Assembly (NCBI GenBank): GCA_021740785.1 | Contig: JAIOZI010000004.1 | Span: 41,309-105,308 of the forward strand | Length of the DNA stretch: 64,000 nt | Direction of reading: 5' to 3' | DNA from: Melioribacteraceae bacterium | GTDB taxonomy: Bacteria; Bacteroidota; Ignavibacteria; Ignavibacteriales; Melioribacteraceae | Program-made: the position numbers and the translations under genes | Shown: piece by piece, positions 9,421 to 17,076 of the stretch | How the letters are laid out: each line of letters begins with the position of its first letter | How positions within the stretch are numbered: position 1 is the first letter of the stretch | Notes under the pieces: model-generated | What the model was told of the DNA's origin: nothing | Databases searched by the model: none | Seen by the model: only the letters and a program-made list of their open reading frames with translations

Positions 9421-9480
9421 TATCAGGCCTGCCCTTCGAAGTCCGGCAGCTGCCGGACGTAGTAGGGTGTGAAGGATAGA
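9421..9480. repeat. 60-bp repeat with 18-bp perfect palindrome, copy A
   Basis: This block matches 16251-16310 at 58 of 60 positions. Its centre, GTCCGGCAGCTGCCGGAC, is a perfect 18-bp palindrome, flanked by ATCAGGCCTGCCCTTC and TGTGAAGGATAGA. The element lies in the 434-bp gap before the next gene, whose remainder holds no other recognisable feature. It looks like a REP- or MITE-like element. Confidence 0.8.
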
Positions 9481-9585
9481 ATTTATTAGTTTGTTAAGTT
9501 GTACAATAATTGATGGCAAACCTATTAGGTGGAAAGAAAAGAATCGAAACTTTAGATTGGTCAACTAGTAAAAGATATTTCTATT

Positions 9586-10176
9586 GTGAAAAAATATTAT
9601 CTGATTTTTATGCTTCTACTGAATATTACAATATTAGCACAAACAAATTGTAAAAATTCTTTTTGGGGGCAGATTGGCAGCGGTTTTAACTTCTCCAACT
9701 TTTCTGATTCAAAATTAGGCTCTAATCTATATTTGTCTCTGAATTATAAGTTTCAAAATGATGTAATATCATTTAGTTATTTGAATAGCAACGAATTTTT
9801 TACTTTTGATAAGCCAAATGAATATATCAGATCGTATCAAATTAAATATGGTAAGTCTTTTGATTTTACTATGAGAGGATTGATTTTTCCATTCCCATTT
9901 CTTCTCATAGTAAAAAAAGATTTCAACTATTCCATTATTGGAAGAATAGGACTTTCATATAACAAAGGAATAAAAAGAACTACTCTGATTAATGAAGAAT
10001 TCTTTGGGGATTCGTATAATTCAAAATATGTTAATGGATTTGGTTTGCCAATCGAAGTTGAAATAAAAGAAGACATAACAAATTTCTTAGGATTAGGTTT
10101 ATCGGTTTTTGCAAATTTTAATAAAGTTTCAAATTATTCTGGCTTCAGTTTCAATTTGTATATCGGGAAATTCTAA
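9586..10176 (+). CDS. Exported hypothetical beta-barrel-like protein (196 aa, GTG start)
   Basis: The GTG start gives a good signal peptide (MKKYYLIFMLLLNITILAQ, residues 1-19). The mature protein has alternating aromatic strands (LYLSLNYKF, ISFSYLNS, FSFNLYIGKF) ending in an aromatic strand, suggesting a small outer-membrane barrel. I know no family match. The 434 bp upstream contain repeat copy 3 and the palindromic 60-bp repeat; repeat copy 4 follows 6 bp after the stop. Confidence 0.6.
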   Translation: MKKYYLIFMLLLNITILAQTNCKNSFWGQIGSGFNFSNFSDSKLGSNLYLSLNYKFQNDVISFSYLNSNEFFTFDKPNEYIRSYQIKYGKSFDFTMRGLIFPFPFLLIVKKDFNYSIIGRIGLSYNKGIKRTTLINEEFFGDSYNSKYVNGFGLPIEVEIKEDITNFLGLGLSVFANFNKVSNYSGFSFNLYIGKF

Positions 10177-10182
10177 GAAGCA

Positions 10183-10320
10183 ACGTAACAGGTTAACCCG
10201 ATTAAAATCAACGTGAAGTTGATTGAAATAAATTTTGTAAAAGAGGGAAAAGTGTTTTTAACTTGTTGATTAGGCAGAACTTTTACGGGGAGTTTTTTTC
10301 TATCGACGACACCGTTAGGT
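10183..10320 (+). repeat. Long attC-like repeat, copy 4 (complete)
   Basis: It runs from ACGTAAC (10183) to GTTAGGT (10314-10320), 138 bp. The left end, ACGTAACAGG with GATTAAAA at 10200, pairs loosely with the reverse complement of the right end (ACCTAACGGT with GATAGAAAA). The internal block TTGAAATAAATTTTGTAAAA is shared with other copies. Length and end structure resemble Vibrio-type attC sites. It lies between two exported hypothetical genes. Confidence 0.6.
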
Positions 10321-10347
10321 GCTTTAGTAAAAATAAAATGTGATTAA

Positions 10348-10845
10348 ATGAAAACAATAATTCTTTTTTTATTCATTATTTGTCTACTAATTAATTACTC
10401 TATTCTATCTCAAACTAAATATACCGGTAAACCAGAAGTTTATTATGAAATAAAAATTGGTGGTGAAATAAACCGTATAGTTCCATCGTTTGGAATTGGT
10501 AAAAATTTTTATCTCACAAAGTATGTTTCATTAGCTCCTGAATTAATAGTTATTGGGGCTCCGGTTTTAGGAGGCACATTTCGAATAAATATTCCAATAA
10601 TGAAATCATTTAAATTATCGCCGGAAGCTGGATTTGGATTAACCCCGGTCGGATTCCCTATATCAGCAGTTGGGATTCTTGGGCTAAATATTTCATACAA
10701 GTTAAATAATCATGTCAGTATATTTATTGAACCAAGGATTTATTATTATCATGAAAAAATTGTTTCTATTGGCAGTGGATTTTTTGGAATAGATGATTTA
10801 AATAAAAATAAACCATTGGTAATAACAGTTGGAGTCGGTCTATAA
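10348..10845 (+). CDS. Exported hypothetical beta-barrel-like protein (165 aa)
   Basis: A signal peptide (residues 1-21, ending ILSQ) leads a glycine-rich, strand-alternating protein (GTFRINIPIM, AVGILGLNISYKL, VSIFIEPRIYYY) ending in the short strand VITVGVGL. This is the pattern of OmpW/OmpX-sized outer-membrane barrels. No family is recognised. It begins 27 bp after attC-like copy 4 and is followed by copy 5. Confidence 0.6.
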   Translation: MKTIILFLFIICLLINYSILSQTKYTGKPEVYYEIKIGGEINRIVPSFGIGKNFYLTKYVSLAPELIVIGAPVLGGTFRINIPIMKSFKLSPEAGFGLTPVGFPISAVGILGLNISYKLNNHVSIFIEPRIYYYHEKIVSIGSGFFGIDDLNKNKPLVITVGVGL

Positions 10846-10900
10846 TGTTTTCTTACATTCAACAGAAATTATATAATGGTCGTTGTCAATATATAAAGCA

Positions 10901-11034
10901 GCATTACAGGATATTCCAATTAAAGCCAATGTAAATAGTTAGAAATAAATTTAGTAAAAGAGGGAGAACTGTTTTTCACTTGTTTTACACACAGAGTTTT
11001 TAACATGAGGATTTTCTATTGGCGGCATAGGAAT
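10901..11034 (+). repeat. Long attC-like repeat, copy 5
   Basis: It shares CCAATTAAAGCCAATG, AGAAATAAATTTAGTAAAAG and GTTTTTCACTTGTTTT with copies 4 and 7, and ends TTCTATTGGCGGCATAGGAATG, a diverged form of the copy-4 right end. The RYYYAAC and GTTRRRY boxes are both eroded (GCATTAC, CATAGGA). Confidence 0.6.
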
Positions 11035-11065
11035 GTATTTAAATAATATTTAGCGGGGTGATAAT

Positions 11066-11716
11066 ATGAAATTCATAATATTTGTCTCAATATTTTTTCT
11101 TTCACAATTATTAACAGCACAACCAAATTACCAAGTTGATTCATTAGTTGTTAAGATTTCTAATGATACTGTTTATGTTTGGGATTACAATGCTTGGGAG
11201 CAATGTGCTTTTGAATTAGATTACACAGTTGAGGTGGAAGATTCGATTATTACGATTACACAGATCGATACGGCTTCCGATGCAACAACTTGTTATGGCT
11301 ATCATAATTTCGTTGTTCCGGTTGTTGGATTATCCGAGGGTAATTATCGCGCTGATATTTATCGTGATTGTCTTTATCAAGATGTAAGATTTATTAAGTC
11401 AATCAGTTTTGATTATATCATAAGCGGAATAAGTGCTAGTAAAACCAATCCGGCTGAATTTCGACTACATAATGCTTATCCCAATCCGTTCAATCCTACG
11501 ACAAAAATTTCATACACTATTCCGGAAGAAGGTTTTGTCTCGTTGAAAGTATATAACTCAATCGGGCAAGAGATTTCAACATTGGTTTATGGTAATCAAT
11601 CCAAAGGGTATTATGAGGTTGAATTCAAAGGGGATCAATTAAAAACAGGTATTTACTTCTACAGTTTGCAGTTTAATGAACAAATAATAACGAAGAAATT
11701 AATATTGCTAAGATAA
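11066..11716 (+). CDS. Small secreted protein with T9SS sorting domain (216 aa)
   Basis: A signal peptide (residues 1-18, ending TAQ) is followed by a ~105-residue unknown domain with two conserved-looking Cys (in WEQCAFEL and DATTCYGYH). A type A T9SS sorting domain follows, from AYPNPFNPTTKISY to KKLILLR. Thus it is exported by the type IX system and probably anchored or released at the surface. The unknown domain is all-beta by residue pattern. The AGCGGGGTGATAAT upstream is a plausible ribosome site. The 202 bp after it lack a clear repeat copy. Confidence 0.75.
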   Translation: MKFIIFVSIFFLSQLLTAQPNYQVDSLVVKISNDTVYVWDYNAWEQCAFELDYTVEVEDSIITITQIDTASDATTCYGYHNFVVPVVGLSEGNYRADIYRDCLYQDVRFIKSISFDYIISGISASKTNPAEFRLHNAYPNPFNPTTKISYTIPEEGFVSLKVYNSIGQEISTLVYGNQSKGYYEVEFKGDQLKTGIYFYSLQFNEQIITKKLILLR

Positions 11717-11918
11717 AACACATAACATTTGGAATTAGTTAAAAAATATCCGAGATCAAAACTTATGGTTTTATATGTTTCTGTATCAGTTCAACCGGAA
11801 AGTAAGCTGTGACTTTTTGCCACAACATAAAAATAAGTATATTAATCGGATACCGTTTTCAAAACTATTAATGTAAGCCGAAATAATAAATTCAGATTCA
11901 AAAACAAAAAGGAGTAAA

Positions 11919-12554
11919 ATGAAAAACTTACTTTTAACCATATTATTATCTCTTCTCCTCAGCGGACCTGTTGCAAGTCAGTCATTAAAATTAAACTTGT
12001 TTGGCGGTGGAGGAACATCGAACATACCATACGGTTTTTCTGATTTGTATCACAGCTTTGTCGTGGCAAATGTTACGGGTCAATACAGTATTCAAGGATA
12101 TTACATGTGGGGAGGTAATATTTCATATCCAATCTACAAGAATGAATTCGGTTTATATATTGAGACAAATAATAGATTTACCAATGTAGAACCAATTTCA
12201 TACCGAAGTAATTTATTAACAGCAGGTTTAAATTGGTATAAGCCATTTTCTGTTTTAGCCGTGGAACTATCAGCGGGTTATGGTTTTTCATGGGATGAAT
12301 ACGAAATTGAGAAATCGGCTTATGAAAAATATAATATTACAAATAGGATGACAGTATTTCAAGGCGGGTTTAATATCTATTTCCCAATTACCGATATTAT
12401 TCAATTAACAGTGGGCGGAAGAATAATATTTAATAATCAATCCCATGTTTCAGTTACTTCTTATTATGTTGATAAAAGTGATATTGAAGTGCCAAGCACA
12501 ACTTATGGAGGAATAGTGGGAATTAGTATTGATATTTTAAAAATAGGCGGTTAA
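11919..12554 (+). CDS. Exported outer-membrane beta-barrel protein (211 aa)
   Basis: An AAAGGAG ribosome site precedes the ATG. A signal peptide (residues 1-20, ending VASQ) leads a barrel-like sequence with repeated alternating strands (GYYMWGGNISYPI, GLNWYKPFSV, GGIVGISIDIL). It is a hypothetical outer-membrane protein with no catalytic signature. The following 316-bp gap contains attC-like copy 6 and otherwise nothing I can identify. Confidence 0.65.
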   Translation: MKNLLLTILLSLLLSGPVASQSLKLNLFGGGGTSNIPYGFSDLYHSFVVANVTGQYSIQGYYMWGGNISYPIYKNEFGLYIETNNRFTNVEPISYRSNLLTAGLNWYKPFSVLAVELSAGYGFSWDEYEIEKSAYEKYNITNRMTVFQGGFNIYFPITDIIQLTVGGRIIFNNQSHVSVTSYYVDKSDIEVPSTTYGGIVGISIDILKIGG

Positions 12555-12721
12555 ACAAAAAGTAAAAAAGAAGATAGCCGTCCAATGCCAATTACCACAA
12601 TTTGAATCGGTTTATAAGCCGGGCGTGGGTTTGTGAGAATATAAGTATAAGTGTTTTTATCTAGGTAAATGTCAGGATAGAAACGGTAAATTTATAATGA
12701 ATCAATTCGGCAAAAAAATGT

Positions 12722-12797
12722 ACCTAACAATTTATTCCGATTAACATCTATATAAGTAGGTGCAAATAATTTTATAAAATTGCATGGAAAGTTAGAC
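12722..12797 (+). repeat. Short attC-like repeat, copy 6
   Basis: It is bounded by ACCTAAC (12722-12728, perfect RYYYAAC) and GTTAGAC (12791-12797, perfect GTTRRRY), whose reverse complement GTCTAAC matches the left box at 5 of 7 positions. Inside, AATTTATTCCGATTAAC corresponds to the left core of other copies. The length of 76 bp is in the classical attC range. It directly precedes the PIN toxin gene. Confidence 0.6.
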
Positions 12798-12870
12798 GAA
12801 AATTTTTACTGTAAAAAAATTTTTTATTTTTGGTATTGAAAAATGTAGTTATATATGCTATCATTATAAT

Positions 12871-13302
12871 ATGATTATAACAGCAGATACAAATGTGATT
12901 TTTTCAGCACTTTACTCAAATAAAGGTGCATCTCATCAAATTGTTCGAATGATTGTTGAGGAAGAATTTAAATTGGCAATATCACCACAAATCTATTTTG
13001 AATATTATGAAGTATTGATGAGAGAGAGAAACCTTGAGATGTTTAATCTTTCACAAAGAGAAGTAGAAGATTTTCTTGATTTGTTAGCATTGCTATCACA
13101 AAAACATTCAATATATTATTTATTACGACCAAATCTTCAGGATGAAGATGATAATATTTTTATGGAATGTGCTTATGCAAGCAATAGTGATTATTTGGTT
13201 ACATCCAATATTCGAGATTTTAGACAAAGCGAATTAAGGGGATTTGATTTTGAAATTATTACTCCAAAAGATTTTTATCAAAAATTTGGGAAAAAGAAAT
13301 GA
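12871..13302 (+). CDS. PIN-domain toxin (VapC-like RNase)
   Basis: A 143-residue PIN-domain protein of the putative toxin-antitoxin PIN family. The N-terminal ADTNVIFSAL carries the first catalytic Asp (Asp6). Further acidic residues occur in the PQIYFEYYEVL segment, in LQDEDDNIFMECA and in VTSNIRDF, the usual four-acid Mg2+ site for ribonuclease cleavage. It overlaps its likely antitoxin by 4 bp, so toxin comes first, as is common for this PIN subgroup. Repeat copies flank the pair, making it a cassette-like stabilising module. Confidence 0.85.
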   Translation: MIITADTNVIFSALYSNKGASHQIVRMIVEEEFKLAISPQIYFEYYEVLMRERNLEMFNLSQREVEDFLDLLALLSQKHSIYYLLRPNLQDEDDNIFMECAYASNSDYLVTSNIRDFRQSELRGFDFEIITPKDFYQKFGKKK

Positions 13303-13559
13303 GTAATACACAAGTAGTAACATTGAGATTACCAAAAGATTTAAAAAGAAGGCTTGAAAGAGAAGCAAAATATCAAGGTGTTTCTATAAATCAATTATCA
13401 AACTATTTACTGAACTCACAATTAACACATTTAGAATCAATTTCAATTTTGGAATCAAGATTATCGAAAAAATCTGTTAGTAGTTTAAAAAGAAAGGTAA
13501 GTCAGACATTAGATAAAGTTCCGTCTCGGAAGGTCCCAGGTTGGGATAAGGTTAATTAA
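13299..13559 (+). CDS. Antitoxin of the PIN module, ribbon-helix-helix type
   Basis: An 86-residue basic protein starting NTQVVTLRLPKDLKRRLE, a typical Arc/RHH beta-strand plus helix that binds DNA. The C-terminal ~40 residues are Ser/Lys-rich and would wrap the toxin. It starts inside the last codons of the PIN gene (ATGA overlap), so translation is coupled. It probably represses its own promoter and neutralises the PIN RNase. Confidence 0.75.
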   Translation: MSNTQVVTLRLPKDLKRRLEREAKYQGVSINQLSNYLLNSQLTHLESISILESRLSKKSVSSLKRKVSQTLDKVPSRKVPGWDKVN

Positions 13560-13584
13560 CAGTCGAGAGTTAACAAAGAAGTAA

Positions 13585-13728
13585 ACCCAACAAGTTATAT
13601 CGATTAAAGTCGATTCGGAGCTGACAGTAAAATTTTTATGAAAAGAGGCAAAAGAGAAGAATAGTTTTCACTCGTTCACTCCGAAGATCTATTGCAGTGA
13701 GTTTTAATCTATAGTCAACACGTTATAT
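13585..13728 (+). repeat. Long attC-like repeat, copy 7 (best end pairing)
   Basis: It runs from ACCCAAC (13585) to GTTATAT (13722-13728), 144 bp. The ends pair in register: AAC-xx-GTT and GATTAAA (13602-13608) on the left oppose TTTAATC (13703-13709) and AAC-xx-GTT on the right. Unpaired bases interrupt the stem, as in folded attC sites. Just beyond, a 15-bp unit ATATTTCTTAATCAT is tandemly duplicated (13725-13754). The rest of the gap to 13944 shows no gene. Confidence 0.65.
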
Positions 13729-13944
13729 TTCTTAATCATATATTTCTTAATCATATCTTTCCCAAATATATTTCATAGTTTACATTGTGGCTGCGGTACT
13801 ATTCCGATATACAATGTTGGTCAGTTATGCGATGAATAATTCAAAACATTATTACCGGATATATGTCAGAGACCAATTGAAAAAGTGATTGATTATTATA
13901 GTCATAGTAATTACATTGTGACTACGATATTAAAAAGGGAAGAG

Positions 13945-14202
13945 ATGAAAACAAAAATTATACAAATAGGAAATTCACGCGGGGTAAGAATTCCCAAATC
14001 CTTTATAGATGAAAGCGGGCTCAAAAATGAAGTTGAAATTGAAATTGACGACGGCAAAATTGTAATAAAACCGATTTCAATAAATCGTGAATCTTGGGAT
14101 TCGGCTTTTCAAAAGATGGCTAAAAAAGGAGATGATGTTTTAATGGATTCCAAAACATTATCAAAACAAACAAAATGGGATGAAGAAGAATGGGAATGGT
14201 AA
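13945..14202 (+). CDS. MazE-like antitoxin (AbrB/SpoVT fold)
   Basis: I start at ATG 13945, preceded by AAGGGAAGAG; an in-frame GTG at 13885 would add 20 atypical residues. The 85-residue product begins MKTKIIQIGNSRGVRIPKSF, the swapped-hairpin AbrB-type DNA-binding motif, followed by EIEIDDGKIVIKP. The acidic, Trp-rich tail (KWDEEEWEW) should plug the MazF active site. It is directly adjacent to the toxin gene, with no intervening base. Confidence 0.88.
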   Translation: MKTKIIQIGNSRGVRIPKSFIDESGLKNEVEIEIDDGKIVIKPISINRESWDSAFQKMAKKGDDVLMDSKTLSKQTKWDEEEWEW

Positions 14203-14523
14203 ATGGTCTCACGCTTTGAGATTTATTATGTTAATTTAGATCCCACAATTGGGTATGAAATAAAAAAGACTCGTCCTTGTGTAGTTATATCCCCGGATGA
14301 GATGAATCACAATATACGAACGGTAATAATAGCTCCGCTTACAAAAGTATTGCGGAACTATCCGACTCGCGTTCCTTGCAAAGTAGATGGAAAGAAAGGT
14401 CAAATCGTATTAGATCAAATCAGAACGATAGACAAAGCAAGACTTATTACAAAAATAGATGTGCTAACAAAAACGACACAGAAAAAAGTATTAAACATAC
14501 TCAAGGAAATGTTTTCTGAATAA
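14203..14523 (+). CDS. MazF/PemK-like endoribonuclease toxin
   Basis: A 106-residue protein of the MazF family, a sequence-specific mRNA-cleaving toxin. Family features are FEIYYVNLDPTIGYEIKKTRPCVVIS at the N-terminus (broken here only by normal variation), the VIIAPLT strand and GQIVLDQIRTIDK containing the catalytic Arg region. It starts right after the mazE-like stop codon. The pair lies between attC-like copies 7 and 8. Confidence 0.88.
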   Translation: MVSRFEIYYVNLDPTIGYEIKKTRPCVVISPDEMNHNIRTVIIAPLTKVLRNYPTRVPCKVDGKKGQIVLDQIRTIDKARLITKIDVLTKTTQKKVLNILKEMFSE

Positions 14524-14660
14524 GCAGCAGATCAAGTTCCCGGCAAAAGGCACGGATAGTTGAAATAATAAATTTACAAAAGAGGAAAAAGAGGAGAATT
14601 GCTTCTCAATTGTTTTCTCGCAGAAATATCTACAAAAAGTTCTGCCCGGCAGGCATGAAG
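14524..14660 (+). repeat. Diverged attC-like repeat, copy 8
   Basis: Shared blocks are ATCAAGTTCCC, TTGAAATAATAAATTTAC, AAAAGAGGAAAAAGAG and TCTCAATTGTTTTCTCGCAGA, matching copies 4, 5 and 7 in order. It starts immediately after the MazF stop. The end boxes are not conserved; a small CTGCC-c-GGCAG palindrome marks the right side. Confidence 0.5.
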
Positions 14661-14782
14661 ATTATAAAGCTGAAGGCAAATATATTGATAAACGTTCTTG
14701 CCTTAGAATACAGTGTTGATAATTAGGTATTCACAATTTTCAAATAAGTGTGGTGTCAGGTATCAAAATACAAGGGAGAATT

Positions 14783-16024
14783 ATGAGAACTAAAAATCTT
14801 ATTTTCGTAATACTAATTTCTTCGATTAGTTTATTAAAAGCCCAGGGGGAAGCGGCACTGTTCTTCTTAACAGTTCCACAATCTGTATTGAACCAAAGCG
14901 CAGGAAGTATCGGAGTTTCAAATGTCTCTGACGACATTTTTAATTTTTACAGAAATCCTGCAATGCTTGGTCAAACATCAAAGCAGAATTTTGCGGGGGT
15001 TTTTCTATCGCCAATACAACAATTTAATCAACAAGTAGGTCCTTTAGTCAATTCAAATAACTACGGTTTCTCTGCCGGGTACAATTTTGAGAAGACAAAG
15101 CTTGCTGTACCTATTTCTGTTGGTATTGGATTTTTACACAACAAGTTCAGTTATGGTGTTATTTATTTTGGTGAACCTTTATCTTCATCGCTGACATCAT
15201 TTGAATCGTACGATGTATTCAATAGCTTTAGTATAGGGTTAGGACTTAAATATCTATTAAATCTAAATCTAGGGATGTCAATTAAGTCTATTGAATCACA
15301 ATTGGGTCCCTACCCAAATACAGAAGGCGGTAAGGTAGAAGTAACTGCAATGGATTACGGTGCAACACTAACAGCTCCAATATCAAGCTTATTTTTTCCT
15401 AACACAAAATTCAATTTAGATAAAACCTATTACCTATATCCAACTACAAATTTAACAATCGGATTAGCTCTGCTCAACTTCGGCGATGATATTTTTTATT
15501 TTGATGAATCACAAATCGACCCGTTACCAAGGATGTCTGTATTAGGCATAACATATGATCTCGGCATATCAATGAAGTTAGAATCGGGTAAAATTAAGAT
15601 GATAAACTATTCATTCAGTTCTGAAGTTGAAGATTATTTAATCAAAAGAAATTACAGCGATTATCATTACGAATATCAATCGATTTTGAGTGATGTACAA
15701 TTGATAGACAATCTATTTGGATTAAATTACAACAGCAATATACGAGTACACAAAGGACATATTATTGAAATCATGGAAACGGTAAAACTTGCTACCGGCA
15801 GCTATGATGGTAAAGGAGAGAGAAAAACAAACAGATCATATGGAGTCGCGATATCAACAAAAGGAATATTTCAACTGTTATCGGAAATTACAGACAATAC
15901 AACTATAGATTTCATCAGTAATCACATAGAATTAAATTATTACAACAGTTCCTCACATAGAGGGAATAATTATAGGTCTAATTTTGAAAGTGTATCACTA
16001 TTATTTAAAGGAATAATATTGTAA
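14783..16024 (+). CDS. PorV/FadL-like outer-membrane protein
   Basis: ATG 14783, after AAGGGAGAATT, gives a proper signal peptide (MRTKNLIFVILISSISLLKA); the frame is open 33 bp further upstream but without a ribosome site. The mature N-terminus, FFLTVPQSVLNQSAGSIGVSNVSDD ending NPAMLG, follows the PorV/PorQ/UPF0164 pattern of barrels related to FadL. Alternating strands continue to the end of the 413 residues. PorV-type proteins shuttle T9SS cargo, but here the gene sits among cassette-like genes and could instead be a generic porin. Confidence 0.65.
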   Translation: MRTKNLIFVILISSISLLKAQGEAALFFLTVPQSVLNQSAGSIGVSNVSDDIFNFYRNPAMLGQTSKQNFAGVFLSPIQQFNQQVGPLVNSNNYGFSAGYNFEKTKLAVPISVGIGFLHNKFSYGVIYFGEPLSSSLTSFESYDVFNSFSIGLGLKYLLNLNLGMSIKSIESQLGPYPNTEGGKVEVTAMDYGATLTAPISSLFFPNTKFNLDKTYYLYPTTNLTIGLALLNFGDDIFYFDESQIDPLPRMSVLGITYDLGISMKLESGKIKMINYSFSSEVEDYLIKRNYSDYHYEYQSILSDVQLIDNLFGLNYNSNIRVHKGHIIEIMETVKLATGSYDGKGERKTNRSYGVAISTKGIFQLLSEITDNTTIDFISNHIELNYYNSSSHRGNNYRSNFESVSLLFKGIIL

Positions 16025-16108
16025 AATTTTGTTCATGCTGAGAAATTGGTTTTCCTTGGCTTTTTACTTTCTTATAGTCTTTTTTGAATTGAGAAGAATA
16101 AATTAGTC

Positions 16109-16222
16109 TCAATTATTAAGTTCCTTGAAAAGTTGTTTAAAGTCAGAAACCTCATGAAGTTCTTCACCATTTTCATGGAACTTATCAGCAAGCGTCAATA
16201 GTTGCTTTCGGAAAAATGTCAT
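16109..16222 (-). pseudogene. Possible C-terminal gene remnant (37 aa frame)
   Basis: A short antisense frame starts MTFFRKQLLTLADKFHENG and ends FKELNN, with helical, amphipathic composition like a C-terminal tail of a larger protein. No ribosome site is evident. It lies in the 367-bp gap between the PorV-like gene and the HEPN gene. It may be chance; I report it because the composition looks protein-like and opposes the local gene direction. Confidence 0.2.
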
Positions 16223-16250
16223 CAAAAATATTGTGTATAAGTACATTTTT

Positions 16251-16310
16251 TATCAGGCCTGCCCTTCAAAGTCCGGCAGCTGCCGGACGTAGTAGGTTGT
16301 GAAGGATAGA
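16251..16310. repeat. 60-bp repeat with 18-bp perfect palindrome, copy B
   Basis: Direct copy of 9421-9480 with two mismatches, including the same GTCCGGCAGCTGCCGGAC core. Both copies follow a T-run and precede a gene by about 80-105 bp. They bracket most of the toxin and barrel cassettes. Confidence 0.8.
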
Positions 16311-16391
16311 TAACACTTGGGAATCACTCAAGATTGAGTAAGAATTGATTATTTTTGTTATTTTTATTGAGATAAATGATAATATTTAAGT

Positions 16392-16783
16392 ATGACAAAA
16401 GAAGAACATATTAATTATTGGGTTGAAAGCGCTGAACACGATTTAGAAACTTCGGATACACTGTTCGATGCCGGTAAATATGATTGGTCGCTTTTTATTG
16501 GTCATTTGGTTTTAGAGAAACTATTAAAAGCGATTTATGTAAAAAAAATGAGAGCAAAATTCCACCAAAACTTCACAACTTAGTTAGATTAGCAAAATTA
16601 GCGCTTATTGAAATTGATGAAGAAAGGATTGTACTGTTAGATAAGATAAATGACTTCAATTTAGAAGTCCGGTATCCAGAATATAAAAATGAACTTTATA
16701 AAACTTGTACAAAACAGTTTGCTGAAGAGAATAAAAATCATATTAAAGAGTTATATAAATGGTTAAAATCCCGGATAAAATAA
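16392..16783 (+). pseudogene. HEPN-domain protein with frameshift at an A8 run
   Basis: The first frame (from ATG 16392) reads YWVESAEHDLETSDTLFDAGKYDWSLF, ending EKLLKAIYVKK, a typical HEPN RNase start. The matching second half (NESKIPPKLHNLVRLAKLA, ending LYKWLKSRIK, stop 16781-16783) is in another frame. The shift falls at 16541-16548, a run of eight A; nine would restore one frame of about 130 residues. This could be a deletion, a sequencing error, or slippage on the A-run. It overlaps the nucleotidyltransferase gene by 25 bp, the usual HEPN/MNT arrangement. Confidence 0.75.
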
Positions 16784-17076
16784 GAGCCATTATCGATAAT
16801 TATATCTCGGTGCTGAGAGATAATAATATTCCAATAAAAAATGCATACCTATTTGGAAGTTATGCAAGAGGTGCCGGGAATGAATGGAGCGATATTGATA
16901 TAGCATTGGTTTCAGATTCATTTGAAGGAATACGTATAAAAGATAAAGATAAAATAAGAAGAATTACTCTTTCAGTAAGTTCCTATTTAGAAATTCTTCC
17001 ATTTAGACCAGACGATTTTTCATTAGAAAATCCATTAGCAAAAGAAATAATTGAAACCGGAATAAGACTAGTTTAA
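16759..17076 (+). CDS. mntA: MNT-type minimal nucleotidyltransferase antitoxin
   Basis: A 105-residue polymerase-beta-fold protein with the signature LFGSYARGAGNEWSDIDIALV, i.e. GSx10DxD with both catalytic Asp present. MntA proteins AMPylate and so silence their HEPN partner, which is encoded just upstream with a 25-bp overlap. An intact antitoxin beside a frameshifted toxin is what would be tolerated if the toxin is dead. No attC-like copy follows it. Confidence 0.88.
   Translation: MVKIPDKIRAIIDNYISVLRDNNIPIKNAYLFGSYARGAGNEWSDIDIALVSDSFEGIRIKDKDKIRRITLSVSSYLEILPFRPDDFSLENPLAKEIIETGIRLV

Noticed and set aside
12001..12189. 62-codon plus-strand frame inside the barrel gene at 11919
   Set aside because: It is an out-of-frame shadow of a gene with a good ribosome site and signal peptide.
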